From Aldersonia sp. NBC_00410 (GTDB lineage: Bacteria > Actinomycetota > Actinomycetes > Mycobacteriales > Mycobacteriaceae), in the NCBI RefSeq assembly GCF_026342035.1, contig NZ_JAPENM010000001.1:62001-126000 (forward strand): 64,000 bases of DNA, given 5' to 3'. Position 1 is the stretch's first letter. Each line of letters begins with the position of its first letter. The notes under the pieces are model-generated. The model had not been told where the DNA came from, did no database searches, and was given only the letters and a program-made list of their open reading frames with translations. The translations under genes were made by a program, and so were the position numbers. Below are positions 35,002 through 51,130 of the stretch, in pieces.

Positions 35002-35229
35002 TGGACCAGCGTCACCAGCTTGACCGCGGACCTCGCCGCGCTCTTCGACTTTCAGGTCAGCACGTCCTTGCAGTCGATTCTGGTGGTGGTACTTTTCGGC
35101 GTCGGCACGGACTACATCGTCTTCCTGCTGTTCCGCTATCGCGAACGACTGCGGCACAGTGGCGACGATCAGAACGTCACGGAGTCGTTGGCCTTCTCGA
35201 CTGCCGTCGTCGGTTCCACAACGGCTTGA
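35002..35229 (+). pseudogene. fragment of an MMPL lipid exporter
   Basis: The reading frame gives TADLAALFDFQVSTS, then SILVVVLFGVGTDYIVFLLFRYRERLRHSGDDQ and SLAFSTAVVGS. This is the conserved transmembrane 4-6 core of MmpL transporters, including the Asp-Tyr pair. The match starts abruptly after the acyltransferase stop and ends at a TGA at 35227-35229, with neither the N- nor C-terminal half of such a protein (normally 700-1000 residues) present. It is best read as the remnant of an exporter once belonging to the lipid cluster. Confidence 0.75.
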
Positions 35230-35293
35230 CGCCTCGAGCTGCGGCGCGAGTCGCCATCGCCAACGCGACTCCTGAGCCCCGGCCGGGATCGGA

Positions 35294-35707
35294 TCATTTC
35301 GGTGCGGTCAGCTCCAGCGCGATGTTGTCCGGGTCGCGGAACTCGAGGATATAGGCCGGTCCGATGTCCTTGATCGGCTCGTGTGCGATGCCGAATTCCT
35401 CGAGGTGCCCAGCCGCCGAATCCAATTCGTCCTTGCTGTCGAGCCGGAACGCGACGTGGTCGAGTCCTGTCCGATCCTCGTCGAAGCGGTCGTCGGCGAC
35501 GGGCCGCAACCCGATCAGTGCGCCGCCGATGTTGTAGATCACGCCGCCGAATAGAAATCCGAGTTGCTCGCGAAGTGCGTCATCGGCGCCTTCAGGCATC
35601 TCGACGAGGACCGGCCAGCCGAACACGCCCTCATAGAACCGCCGTGAGCGCTCGATATCGGTGACGGTAAGTCGAACGTGCGCGATGGACGTGGTGTTGA
35701 TCGTCAT
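35294..35707 (-). CDS. VOC-fold protein (glyoxalase/dioxygenase-like)
   Basis: The product of about 137 residues reads SIAHVRLTVTDIERSRRFYEGVFGWPVL, then GLDHVAFRLDSKDELDSAAGHLEEFGI and ILEFRDPDNIALELTAP. The paired modules and the His and Glu positions match metal-binding VOC proteins. The ATG at 35707 is chosen; alternatives at 35716 and 35743 add up to 12 residues. The gene lies downstream of the rpoC terminator on the same strand, so it must have its own promoter, or depend on read-through. The substrate is unknown. Confidence 0.78.
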   Translation of the reverse strand: MTINTTSIAHVRLTVTDIERSRRFYEGVFGWPVLVEMPEGADDALREQLGFLFGGVIYNIGGALIGLRPVADDRFDEDRTGLDHVAFRLDSKDELDSAAGHLEEFGIAHEPIKDIGPAYILEFRDPDNIALELTAPK

Positions 35708-35804
35708 GCAATCCATGCTGCCAGGCTCGAGAACTCTGGCCACGTATCGCCGGTCGGGATCTCGGCAGTGCCGGTTCGAAGGACACCCAAACCGGGCAGA
35801 AGCG

Positions 35805-35843
35805 ACAGCGGCCCCGCACTCGAAACGAGTGCGGGGCCGCTGT
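35805..35843 (-). terminator. rpoC transcription terminator hairpin
   Basis: A perfect 18-bp stem (35805-35822 with 35826-35843) around an AAA loop begins 11 bases beyond the rpoC stop. The stem is very GC rich and has no long U run, the usual form in high-GC actinobacteria. It should end the rpoB-rpoC transcript. Confidence 0.85.
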
Positions 35844-35854
35844 GGTCTTGCAGA

Positions 35855-39808
<3,954 letters not shown>

Positions 39809-39864
39809 GTAACTTCCTTTCCCCAAGAGTGGGATTGTTTCTAGCAAGTTCGACAAGGACTAGA

Positions 39865-39893
39865 GGCGGCGGCCACAATGCGCGGCCGCCGCC
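39865..39893 (-). terminator. rpoB-rpoC intercistronic hairpin
   Basis: A 10-bp stem (GGCGGCGGCC at 39865-39874 with GGCCGCCGCC at 39884-39893) with a 9-base loop lies 6 bases beyond the rpoB stop. It may be an attenuator, a processing site or an mRNA stabiliser rather than a full terminator, since rpoC must be transcribed through it. Confidence 0.6.
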
Positions 39894-39899
39894 GGCAGA

Positions 39900-43406
<3,507 letters not shown>

Positions 43407-43772
43407 CTCACGCGGGCCGCGTCCGAAATGCGCGACCATCGCTTAATCTGCTACGAATCTCGCTGGTTACAACCCGAACGAAACTCGACGAGCAGGGCAG
43501 CAAGATCACGTCCGAGAACGTGATATCGAGCAATGCGATCGAGGGGTGGACAGGAGGCAGCCAGCGCAACGTCCAAGCTTACACCCAATGCGGGATTGTG
43601 TCCAGCCGGGCAGCATGAAAAGCATCCGAGTACGGGTCCGTGCTGATCTCGACGCTGGTCACCGGGGCACAGTCCACAATTTCTCGCATGTTCGTGCCAA
43701 TAGAGTGACGCTTCGGCTTGCCGACGTCAAGGCTTAGCGCCCGTGTTTTGCCGCCGATGTCTGCGACCCCGT
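43407..43772. promoter_or_regulatory. rpoB upstream region
   Basis: No gene was found in these 366 bases. On the minus strand there is a possible promoter: TTGACG at 43725-43730 as -35 and a weak TCTATT at 43699-43704, 20 bases apart (an adjacent ACTCTA is 18 apart). This leaves an untranslated leader of about 290 bases before rpoB. The end of the mce/mam transcript also lies here, but no strong hairpin is visible after 43773, so read-through into rpoB is conceivable. Confidence 0.4.
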
Positions 43773-44594
43773 TCAGTCCAGGACGATGTCGGCGAGCAGC
43801 CACTTCCCGTCGACCTTTTCCATTCGGGCCAGCTGCGGGCCCGAAGAACTGCCCTGGGCGACCCCGTCGTTGGTCACGCTGACATTCATGAAGGCGAGTA
43901 CCTCGGCATGGTCGCCGTCGATCAGCGTCACACCGGTCGGGTCGATCTTGGTCTCGGTGCTCGTCTTCGACTGTTGCGCCGCGGACTTGGTCACCTCGAC
44001 GGTCTTATCGAACTCGCCTTGCATCTTCTCGTTGAGCACCTGGTGCGACCGATCGGCCCAGCCGTCCATGTCGTCGAATTTGTAGGCGGTGATCGTCGTC
44101 AGCGCGTTTTCCGCGGCCGCCTTCACCTCTTCGGTCGCGGCCGTGTCGACGTAGGCCTGGTTCGAGATCGACCGGTCGAGCGCGAATTTGCCTGCCACCG
44201 TGGCGATACCGATCAGCACGAGCAGCACGACAAAGCCGAGAGCGGCCAGCTGCAGCGGATCCCGCCGCCGTCGCGGGGCGTCCGCGGCCCGCGGCGCGAC
44301 GTCGGCCGGCGGCTCGGCGAACCCGACGGCTTCCGGCTGCGCGGTCGGCGCCGCCGGTTCCGGCGCGGGGGCCGGCCGGGTTTCGGGCGTCGGGGCGGCT
44401 TCGACCGCCGCCTCGACGGCGGGGGCCGCCTGCGGCCGCGTGGGAGCCTGCTGCACGGGAACCTCGGCGGCGCCCTGCGGTGCCGGCGAAGGCGTCTGCT
44501 CCGGAGGCTGCGGTGCGATCGACCGGCCGGTGCCGGCGATCTTCGGGCGTCGACGTGCGGGACCGGGCTGATTCACCCGACGATTCGGTGGCAC
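43773..44594 (-). CDS. Mce-associated membrane protein
   Basis: The 273-residue protein has a long Pro/Ala-rich, basic cytoplasmic N terminus of about 110 residues. One transmembrane helix follows (LAALGFVVLLVLIGIATVA), then an extracytoplasmic domain with TAATEEVKAAAENALTTITAYKFDDMDGW and a C-terminal MEKVDGKWLLADI. This is the Mam (Mce-associated) fold related to NTF2/SnoaL-like domains. Mam proteins stabilise Mce importer complexes. It is the last gene of the mce operon, 47 bases after the other Mam gene. Confidence 0.82.
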   Translation of the reverse strand: MPPNRRVNQPGPARRRPKIAGTGRSIAPQPPEQTPSPAPQGAAEVPVQQAPTRPQAAPAVEAAVEAAPTPETRPAPAPEPAAPTAQPEAVGFAEPPADVAPRAADAPRRRRDPLQLAALGFVVLLVLIGIATVAGKFALDRSISNQAYVDTAATEEVKAAAENALTTITAYKFDDMDGWADRSHQVLNEKMQGEFDKTVEVTKSAAQQSKTSTETKIDPTGVTLIDGDHAEVLAFMNVSVTNDGVAQGSSSGPQLARMEKVDGKWLLADIVLD

Positions 44595-44641
44595 TGGGAA
44601 CTACTCCTTCGATACGTAGGTTCGTCGAAACTGCGACGGAC

Positions 44642-45277
44642 CTACGGCCCACCTTCTTCGGCGGGCGCGGGCGTGTCGGCCGGCGCGGGGGTATCGGCGG
44701 GGGCCGGTGCGCTACCGGCGGCCCGGCCTTCGAGCAGCACAGGCTGGCCCATCGTGGTGGCCTGTGCGGCCTTCCAGACGCCGTCGGATTCGCTGAGATC
44801 CAGCGTCCAGGTGACGCGCTGCTTCGTCGGCTGCTGGTTCGGGTAGGTGCTGGTCTGCGCGACCACGACGAGCGCCTTGGCGTTGTCGTCGTCGGTGTTC
44901 AGCTCGGTCAGCGCGGCGCTGAGCACCTCGGCATCGAGGCGCGCCTTGCTCTGTCCGGCGAGCTGGGCGACCTGATCGCGGTTCTGCTCGATCTGGTCGT
45001 GCATGTCCCCGGTCGTCGAGGACTCCATCAGCGCGACGCTGCCCTCGATATCGTCGGGGTTGATCGAGTTGAGGTTGATCGCGGCCTGCCGGGCACCATC
45101 GAGCGCGGCGTCCCGGGTATCGGCGATCTGCTTGTCGGCGGTCGCCCACTGATAGCCGAACCAGCCGGCTCCCACGAGCGCGGCGAGCGCCACGACGGCG
45201 GCTACGGTGACGGCGAGGATCTGCGGAAGCGAGCCTTTCCGGTCGGGCGGTGAGGCGGGCACAGCTGGGTCGGTCAC
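44642..45277 (-). CDS. Mce-associated membrane protein
   Basis: The 211-residue product has a short cytoplasmic N terminus, one transmembrane helix (ILAVTVAAVVALAALVGAGWFGY) and a Mam-type outer domain with SVALMESSTTGDMHDQIEQNRDQVAQL. The C terminus is Ala/Pro rich with a repeated PAPADT motif. It sits between mceF and the second Mam gene, the standard place in actinobacterial mce operons, and should act at the cell envelope with the MceA-F assembly. Confidence 0.82.
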   Translation of the reverse strand: MTDPAVPASPPDRKGSLPQILAVTVAAVVALAALVGAGWFGYQWATADKQIADTRDAALDGARQAAINLNSINPDDIEGSVALMESSTTGDMHDQIEQNRDQVAQLAGQSKARLDAEVLSAALTELNTDDDNAKALVVVAQTSTYPNQQPTKQRVTWTLDLSESDGVWKAAQATTMGQPVLLEGRAAGSAPAPADTPAPADTPAPAEEGGP

Positions 45278-45320
45278 ACCGACATCTTACTGACGAGTCG
45301 GTTCGGTCCGGTCATCGCAC

Positions 45321-46568
45321 TCATCGTGGGGTGACCCCGAGCAGCACGGCCAGCTGCTCCGCCGCCGGGCTGAGGTTCAGCGTGTCCGGCATCGTCTTCG
45401 GCGTGTCGTCCCAGGGCTGCGGCACCTGCGGGTCGCTGTAGATCGCGCGCGCGCCGCCGCGCACCGACGTCGGATTACCTTGCGGCACCTTGCATCCCGC
45501 CTTCGTGTTGAACGGGAAGTTGTCCTGGGTGTCATCGAAGTCCGGGTTCTGCGCCTTGAGCTGCCGGAGCTCTTCGTAGGTGCTCTCGTAACCGCGGGTG
45601 CACGCGATCGGGTTGTTGGTCTCGAGTACCAGCCCGAAATGCGTGGTGCCGTCGCCCGGCGCGGTGGACGAACCACCGATGGACAGACCCGGGAGCAGCT
45701 GCAGCAGCGGCTTCAGGTTGAACGCCTTCGGCGCCACCGCCGTCGTCAGTTCGTTCAGGTTGGTGAGGTTCTCGGTCAGCGCCGGTCCGCTCTCCTGCAA
45801 CAGGGCGTACGTCTGGTCGCTGAAATCGGTGCCCGTCCCGATCAGCCGCCGAATGTCGGGATCGCTGTCGCGCAGTTGTGCGGTGACCTTGTCGAGGCCG
45901 TCGCTGAAGGCGCGGATCGAATCCGATTGCTCGGCCTGGGTGTCGAGCACGATGCGACCGTCGCGGATCAGCTGCAGCGTCTCCGGCAGTGTCTCGATAC
46001 CGGTCTCGGTGAAACTGTTCAGCGAGTCGACGAGCACCTGCAGGTCGTCGCCCTTGCCGTCGAACGCGGTGCCGAGCTCGGTGATCGTGGTGCGCAGATC
46101 GTCGAGCGGCACCGAACGTGCGAACGAATCGACACTGCGGATGACCTCCTCGACGGGCAGCGGCGTCGTGGTGTTGTCCGCGGTGATCACCGAGCCGTCC
46201 TCGAGGTACGGGCCCTCGTCGGTCGTCGGCTGCAGATCGAGGTACTGCTCCCCGATTGCCGAGCGGTTGGCAACGACCGCCTTGGTCGACGCCGGGATAT
46301 CCGGCCCGCCGTTGTCGAGCTTCGCCTCCACCACGAGTCCGTCGTCGGTGAGGCGCAGCGCACCGACCCGACCGACCGGCACGCCCCGGTAGGTGATCTC
46401 GGACTGGGGGTACAAACCACCCGATGTCGTCATCTGCACCGTGACGGTGTACTGCCCGAAGCCGAGCAGGTTGTCGAGGCGCACGTAGCGCGCACCGACG
46501 TAGACGATGCCGAGCACCGCCACGACGACGAACGCAATCAACTGGTACCGAACGAGTTTCGTTTTCAT
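45321..46568 (-). CDS. mceF: Mce-family protein F
   Basis: The 415-residue protein has an N-terminal transmembrane anchor (YQLIAFVVVAVLGIVYVGA). The MlaD/Mce domain follows, with YTVTVQMTTSGGLYPQSEITYRGVPVGRVGAL (in parts) and IGEQYLDLQP. A helical region completes the needle-like channel and the tail is Pro rich. Its start overlaps the mceE stop by 3 bases. Mce proteins A to F form a hexameric tunnel that moves lipids such as sterols or fatty acids across the envelope. The letter is from operon order. Confidence 0.9.
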   Translation of the reverse strand: MKTKLVRYQLIAFVVVAVLGIVYVGARYVRLDNLLGFGQYTVTVQMTTSGGLYPQSEITYRGVPVGRVGALRLTDDGLVVEAKLDNGGPDIPASTKAVVANRSAIGEQYLDLQPTTDEGPYLEDGSVITADNTTTPLPVEEVIRSVDSFARSVPLDDLRTTITELGTAFDGKGDDLQVLVDSLNSFTETGIETLPETLQLIRDGRIVLDTQAEQSDSIRAFSDGLDKVTAQLRDSDPDIRRLIGTGTDFSDQTYALLQESGPALTENLTNLNELTTAVAPKAFNLKPLLQLLPGLSIGGSSTAPGDGTTHFGLVLETNNPIACTRGYESTYEELRQLKAQNPDFDDTQDNFPFNTKAGCKVPQGNPTSVRGGARAIYSDPQVPQPWDDTPKTMPDTLNLSPAAEQLAVLLGVTPR

Positions 46569-47788
46569 CGGGGTCCACCGCCCAACTTCTCCAGGAGCGA
46601 ACCGAGCGGATCGAGCGGCGCCGCGGCCGGCGCCGCCGCGGGCACGATCGGTGGCAACGGCACCAGCGAGATGGTCGGCCAGCCGGGCGTCGGGCCATTG
46701 CCGTTGTAGTACGGGTTGTATGGATTGATATTCGGCTGCGGACCGACCGGCGGCACATATACCGGATCCGGCTTGCCGACACCGAGGTTGCTCAACGTGG
46801 TGCCGATCTGGAGGTCGACGGACAGCCAGGTGTTGACCTGACCGCCGATCGCGGCGGGCAACACCGAGTCCGGGAACGGGTAGGTGGGAATCAGCGGGAA
46901 CGCGGTCACCAGATCGGGGGCCGCGGCACCGAGCGCCTGCAACGTGGGCCGCAGCGAACGCAGGTCGGTGATCAGGTCGTCCTTGGACGTGTTGATCACG
47001 TCGTAGCCGACCTGGCCGAGCCGGTCGAGTTGGGCGAGCAGCGCGACGAGCTGCGGACGCTGCTCCTCGAGGATCTGCACACCCTTGGGCAGCTCGTCCA
47101 GGATCTTGCCGATCTCTTCGTTCTGATCGGCCACGCGGGCGCTGAGTGTGTCGAGCCCGTCGATCGCCCTGGTAATCGAGTTGACCTGCTCGTCGAGGCC
47201 GCCGATCAACGTGTTGGCCTGCTCGAGCAGCGACCGCACCCGCGGTTCGCGGCCACCGAGCGCGTTGTTCAGCTCGGCGATGATCGGCTGCAACTGAGCC
47301 ACCCCACCGCCGTTGAGCAGCAACGACAGCGCACCGAGGACCTGTTCGATCTCGGTCGCGTGGCCGGTTCGGTCGATCCCGATCTCGTCGCCATCGGCGA
47401 GCCGTTCCGGGGACGGGTCCGCGGCGGGCGGGGCGAGCTCGATGTACTTCTCACCGAGCAGGTTGGTCTGCTTGACCTGCGCGACGGCATTGGCCGGCAG
47501 GTCGACTTCGGACTGGATGACCGTCGACACGGTCGCCGTCCAACCATCTGCACCGACGCCGATGTCCTCGACTCGACCAACGGCGACACCGTCGACCTTG
47601 ACCGCGGACTGCGGCACGAGATCGAGCACGTCGTCGAAGGCGATCTGGATGTGCATCGGGTCGGAGCCGACGTCGGTGCCACCAGGCAGCGGAAAACCGT
47701 AGACGCCCTCGCTCGAGCAGCCGGTGGCGGCCGAGAAGACGACACCTGCGCCGACGGCGAGCGAGGCGATGCGGAGGCGAGCGCGCAT
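46565..47788 (-). CDS. mceE: Mce-family lipoprotein E
   Basis: The 407-residue product begins MRARLRIASLAVGAG and has the lipobox SAATGC with Cys24, as in the LprN-type fifth Mce protein. The Mce domain reads IQIAFDDVLDLVPQSAVKVDGVAVGRV, followed by NLLGEKYIELAPP. A helical barrel region and a Pro/Asn-rich tail follow. The ATG at 47788 overlaps the mceD stop. As the only lipoprotein of the set it probably anchors the Mce tunnel. Confidence 0.9.
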   Translation of the reverse strand: MRARLRIASLAVGAGVVFSAATGCSSEGVYGFPLPGGTDVGSDPMHIQIAFDDVLDLVPQSAVKVDGVAVGRVEDIGVGADGWTATVSTVIQSEVDLPANAVAQVKQTNLLGEKYIELAPPAADPSPERLADGDEIGIDRTGHATEIEQVLGALSLLLNGGGVAQLQPIIAELNNALGGREPRVRSLLEQANTLIGGLDEQVNSITRAIDGLDTLSARVADQNEEIGKILDELPKGVQILEEQRPQLVALLAQLDRLGQVGYDVINTSKDDLITDLRSLRPTLQALGAAAPDLVTAFPLIPTYPFPDSVLPAAIGGQVNTWLSVDLQIGTTLSNLGVGKPDPVYVPPVGPQPNINPYNPYYNGNGPTPGWPTISLVPLPPIVPAAAPAAAPLDPLGSLLEKLGGGPR

Positions 47789-49062
47789 CAGTTGCCTCCC
47801 CCCTGCTCGGACGGTGCGACACCGTCGGTCTGACGTGGTGACGGGTTGCCGGGGACGGTTCCCGGAACCGGATCGCGCTGCTCGTTCTCCTTGCTCAGGA
47901 TCCCGAAGGGCAGGTTCAGCGACGGCGTCTTGATACCGGCGGCGATCTGGTCGGTGAGCGCGGTGCAGGTGTCCACGATCGGCCGGAAAGCCTTGCCGAG
48001 AGCTTCGAACTGCGGGTCGCCCGGCTTGAGCTTCCCGACGTCGATCAGCTTGCACACCAGGCCGAGAGGTTCGGCGATTTCGGGGATGTTCGCGCGCATG
48101 TCGAGCGTGCCCGATTCCGCGTCGTGCACGTTCACCAGGTTGCTCAGCGCGACCGGCAGCACCGGCAGCGCGGCGGCCACGTTGTCCTTCTGGTTCGCCA
48201 GCGTCTGGGTGAGGTCGATGAGCGCGTCCGCGTTGCCCTGGATCTGATCGCGGTTGTCGTTCACGAACCGCGCGACATCGCCGAGCGCCACCGAAAGCAG
48301 GTTCAGCGCTTCGCCGAGATTCTGTCGTTCGCCGGAGAGGAAGGTACTCAGGTCGGCGAGCTGGGCGTTGAACTCACGCACCTGAGCGTCGTTGGCCGCG
48401 AGCATGCTGACGAACGTCTGCAGGTTCTTGACCGTGTCGAAGATGTCACCGCGCGCGTCGGACAGGTACCTCGATGCGCGGGAAAGCTGGGTAATGCTGT
48501 CCCCCAACGCTTTTCCGTTGTCGCCGAGGTTGGCTGCGCTGGTATTGAGTAGATCCGACACGGCACCGTTGGCGTTCGCGCCGTTCGGGCCGAGCGAGTC
48601 GGACAGCTTCGCGATGCTGGAGTACAGCTCGTCGACCTCCACCGGGGTGGCGGTGTTCTCGCGCGCGATGGTGGCCTTGCGGCCCATCTTCTCCCCGCCG
48701 GAGTAGGCCGGCGTGAGCTGGATGTAGCGGTCCGCGACCACGGAGGGGGTGATCTGCACGGCCTTCGCATCGGCGGGAACGTCGTAGCCGCGATCGACAC
48801 TCATCACGACCTTGACCTGATCGCCCTGCGGATCGACCGACTCGACCGAGCCGACCGGGACGCCGAGGATCCGCACCTCCGAACCCTCGTAGATGCCGAC
48901 CGAGCGGTCGAAGTACGCGGTGATCTTGGTGGTGTTCATCCGGCTGAACACCCACCATCCCACGCTGGCAACCACGATGGCCGCGATGACGATCAACGCG
49001 ACCGGCAACCAGCGGCGCACCCGGCTGCGCTCATTCGTCGAGTGGTTCTGCACGCTCGCCAT
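47788..49062 (-). CDS. mceD: Mce-family protein D
   Basis: The 424-residue protein has a membrane anchor (LPVALIVIAAIVVASVGWWVF). The Mce domain reads ITAYFDRSVGIYEGSEVRILGVPVGSVESV and VVADRYIQLTP, and a long helical region follows with a polar Pro-rich tail. Its start overlaps the mceC stop by one base. It is part of the six-protein Mce tunnel. Confidence 0.9.
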   Translation of the reverse strand: MASVQNHSTNERSRVRRWLPVALIVIAAIVVASVGWWVFSRMNTTKITAYFDRSVGIYEGSEVRILGVPVGSVESVDPQGDQVKVVMSVDRGYDVPADAKAVQITPSVVADRYIQLTPAYSGGEKMGRKATIARENTATPVEVDELYSSIAKLSDSLGPNGANANGAVSDLLNTSAANLGDNGKALGDSITQLSRASRYLSDARGDIFDTVKNLQTFVSMLAANDAQVREFNAQLADLSTFLSGERQNLGEALNLLSVALGDVARFVNDNRDQIQGNADALIDLTQTLANQKDNVAAALPVLPVALSNLVNVHDAESGTLDMRANIPEIAEPLGLVCKLIDVGKLKPGDPQFEALGKAFRPIVDTCTALTDQIAAGIKTPSLNLPFGILSKENEQRDPVPGTVPGNPSPRQTDGVAPSEQGGGN

Positions 49063-50066
49063 CAGTTACCCCCGAGCTGACGGAACGGCGGACGATCGGT
49101 GATGATCTTGTCCGGCAGTCCCGGCGGGGTCAGGTTGACGACGACCGCGTCGAACCACCGGCCGTTGCCGAGCACGTCGGCGTAGATGCTGTAGAACGGC
49201 GCCGCCCTGTCGAGTGTCTCGTTCACGTTCTGCAGGTTCTGGTCGAGGATGTCCACCACGGCACGCAGGTTGGCCAGCGTCGGCCGAATCTGCTCTTCGT
49301 TGTCGTGCACGAAGGCGCTGAGTTCGGTGCTGAGCCGGCGGGTGCTGTCCAGCAATATCGAGATCGACTGCTGGCGAGTGTTCAGCTCGGCGAGCAATTC
49401 ACCACCGCGCGCGAGCAGCTGCTCGAACTCGGCATTGCGATCGGCGAGCACCTGGGTGGTCTGCTTCGTCGCGGCGAACAGCTTCTTCAACTCCTGATCG
49501 CGTTTGGCCAGCGTCTCCGACAGCCGGGTGACCCCGTCGATCGAGCTGCGGATGTCGGGCGGCGTGTCGGCGAACGCGTCCGAGAGCACCACCATGCTGT
49601 TGGCCAGCTGGTCGGTGTCGATGTCCCCGATCGTGGACGCCGCGGCACTGAACGCGTCGATGACGTCGTAGGGCGAGGTCGTCCGGCTGAGCGGGATGGT
49701 GGAACCGGGTCTGGCATGGTCGTCCCCGCCGGGATCGAGCGAGAGGTACTTCAGGCCGAGCACGGTCTTGATCTCGATCGCCGCGGTGGTCTGGTTCCCG
49801 ACCCAGGCGTTCCGGGTGCGGAAATCGACGAGTACGCGATCACCGTCGAGCTTGATGCCGGAAACCGTGCCGACCTTGACCCCCGCGATGCGTACCTCGT
49901 CGCCCTCACGCAGCCCGGCGGCTTCGGTGAACTCGGCGGTGTACTTCGTGCCCGCGCCGAGGATCGGCAGCGAATCGAGGAAGAACATCGACAACGTCAC
50001 CAACAGCACCATGAACACGCCGATGGCACCGATCGAGGTTGCGCTTCTGCGGCTCTGCTCGATCAC
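49062..50066 (-). CDS. mceC: Mce-family protein C
   Basis: The 334-residue product has a membrane anchor (SIGAIGVFMVLLVTLSMFFLD). The Mce domain reads YTAEFTEAAGLREGDEVRIAGVKVGTVSGI with VLGLKYLSLDPGG, and helices follow. The GTG at 50066 overlaps the mceB stop as GTGA. Its C terminus is shorter than those of A, D, E and F, as usual for Mce C proteins. Confidence 0.9.
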   Translation of the reverse strand: MIEQSRRSATSIGAIGVFMVLLVTLSMFFLDSLPILGAGTKYTAEFTEAAGLREGDEVRIAGVKVGTVSGIKLDGDRVLVDFRTRNAWVGNQTTAAIEIKTVLGLKYLSLDPGGDDHARPGSTIPLSRTTSPYDVIDAFSAAASTIGDIDTDQLANSMVVLSDAFADTPPDIRSSIDGVTRLSETLAKRDQELKKLFAATKQTTQVLADRNAEFEQLLARGGELLAELNTRQQSISILLDSTRRLSTELSAFVHDNEEQIRPTLANLRAVVDILDQNLQNVNETLDRAAPFYSIYADVLGNGRWFDAVVVNLTPPGLPDKIITDRPPFRQLGGN

Positions 50067-51130
50067 CGGCCACCGCCCTGGTTGCACCGGGGCGCGGCGT
50101 TCGTATAGAGCGCTGCGTTCACCGTCGGCAGGCCGGTGGGCAGATTCAGCTGCGGAGCGTCCTTGTCACCGGGTCCGATGACGATGTCGATACCGCACAG
50201 ATAGAACTGGAACCAGGATCCGTAACTGGCGGCGGCGCCGAGCCTGTCCAGCTTGACCGGCAGGTTGGTGAGCGCCTGGTTCACCTCAACCTCGCGTGAA
50301 CTCACCTCACCGGTGAGCTCGTTCAGGCCCGCGATCGCACCCTGCAGCGACGGCCGGGTCGGTTCGAGCAGGTCGGCGGTCGCGCTGGTCAGGTTCGCCA
50401 GCGAGGTGATCGAATCGCCGATTGTGTTCCGGTCGGCGGACAGCCCGCTGACGAGCTGCTCGGTCTTGATGATCAGATCGTTCAGCTCGTCGTCGCGCTG
50501 ATTGACGGTTTCGAGCACGATGTTGAGGTTGTTCACGAGGTCTCCGATGACCGCATCCTTGTCCGCGATCTTGTTCGTCAGGCTCGCGGTGTCGCGCACC
50601 AGATCGGTGATCGTGCCGCGCTCACCCTGGAAGACCTGGATGATCTCGAATGACAGCTTGTTGACGTCGTCTGCGCTCAGCGTCTGGAACAGCGGCCGGA
50701 AGCCGTTGAACAGCGTGGTGAGGTTGACCGCGGACTTGGTGTGGTCGAGCGGAATCGTGCCGCCGTCGGTCAGCTTGAAGCCCTGCTGCCCGGAGCCCTG
50801 CTCGAGCGCGATGTAGCGCTGCCCGACGAGGTTGCGGTACCGGATGGTGGCCGTGGTGCTGGCCGGCAGCCAATCCCGGTCGCTGATCTGGAATTCGACC
50901 TCGGCCTCGCGCTTGTCGACGATCCCGATCTTGGTCACTTTGCCGACGCGCACACCGGCGATGCGCACCTCGTCGCCCTTGTTCAGCGACGTCACGTCGG
51001 CGAACCGCGCCTTGAACGAGGTACCGCCACCGCCGTAGTTGGCAATGGAGATGAACAGGACGCCGGTGAAGAACAGCGTGACCACAATGAAGATGACCAG
51101 TTTGACCAACGGTCCGGTCAAGCCCCTCAT
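50063..51130 (-). CDS. mceB: Mce-family protein B
   Basis: The 355-residue protein has an N-terminal anchor (LVKLVIFIVVTLFFTGVLFI). The Mce domain reads FKARFADVTSLNKGDEVRIAGVRVGKVTKI and NLVGQRYIALEQG, followed by a helical region and a Cys-containing C terminus (YLCGIDIVIG and APRCNQGG). The ATG overlaps the mceA stop by 4 bases. Confidence 0.9.
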   Translation of the reverse strand: MRGLTGPLVKLVIFIVVTLFFTGVLFISIANYGGGGTSFKARFADVTSLNKGDEVRIAGVRVGKVTKIGIVDKREAEVEFQISDRDWLPASTTATIRYRNLVGQRYIALEQGSGQQGFKLTDGGTIPLDHTKSAVNLTTLFNGFRPLFQTLSADDVNKLSFEIIQVFQGERGTITDLVRDTASLTNKIADKDAVIGDLVNNLNIVLETVNQRDDELNDLIIKTEQLVSGLSADRNTIGDSITSLANLTSATADLLEPTRPSLQGAIAGLNELTGEVSSREVEVNQALTNLPVKLDRLGAAASYGSWFQFYLCGIDIVIGPGDKDAPQLNLPTGLPTVNAALYTNAAPRCNQGGGR

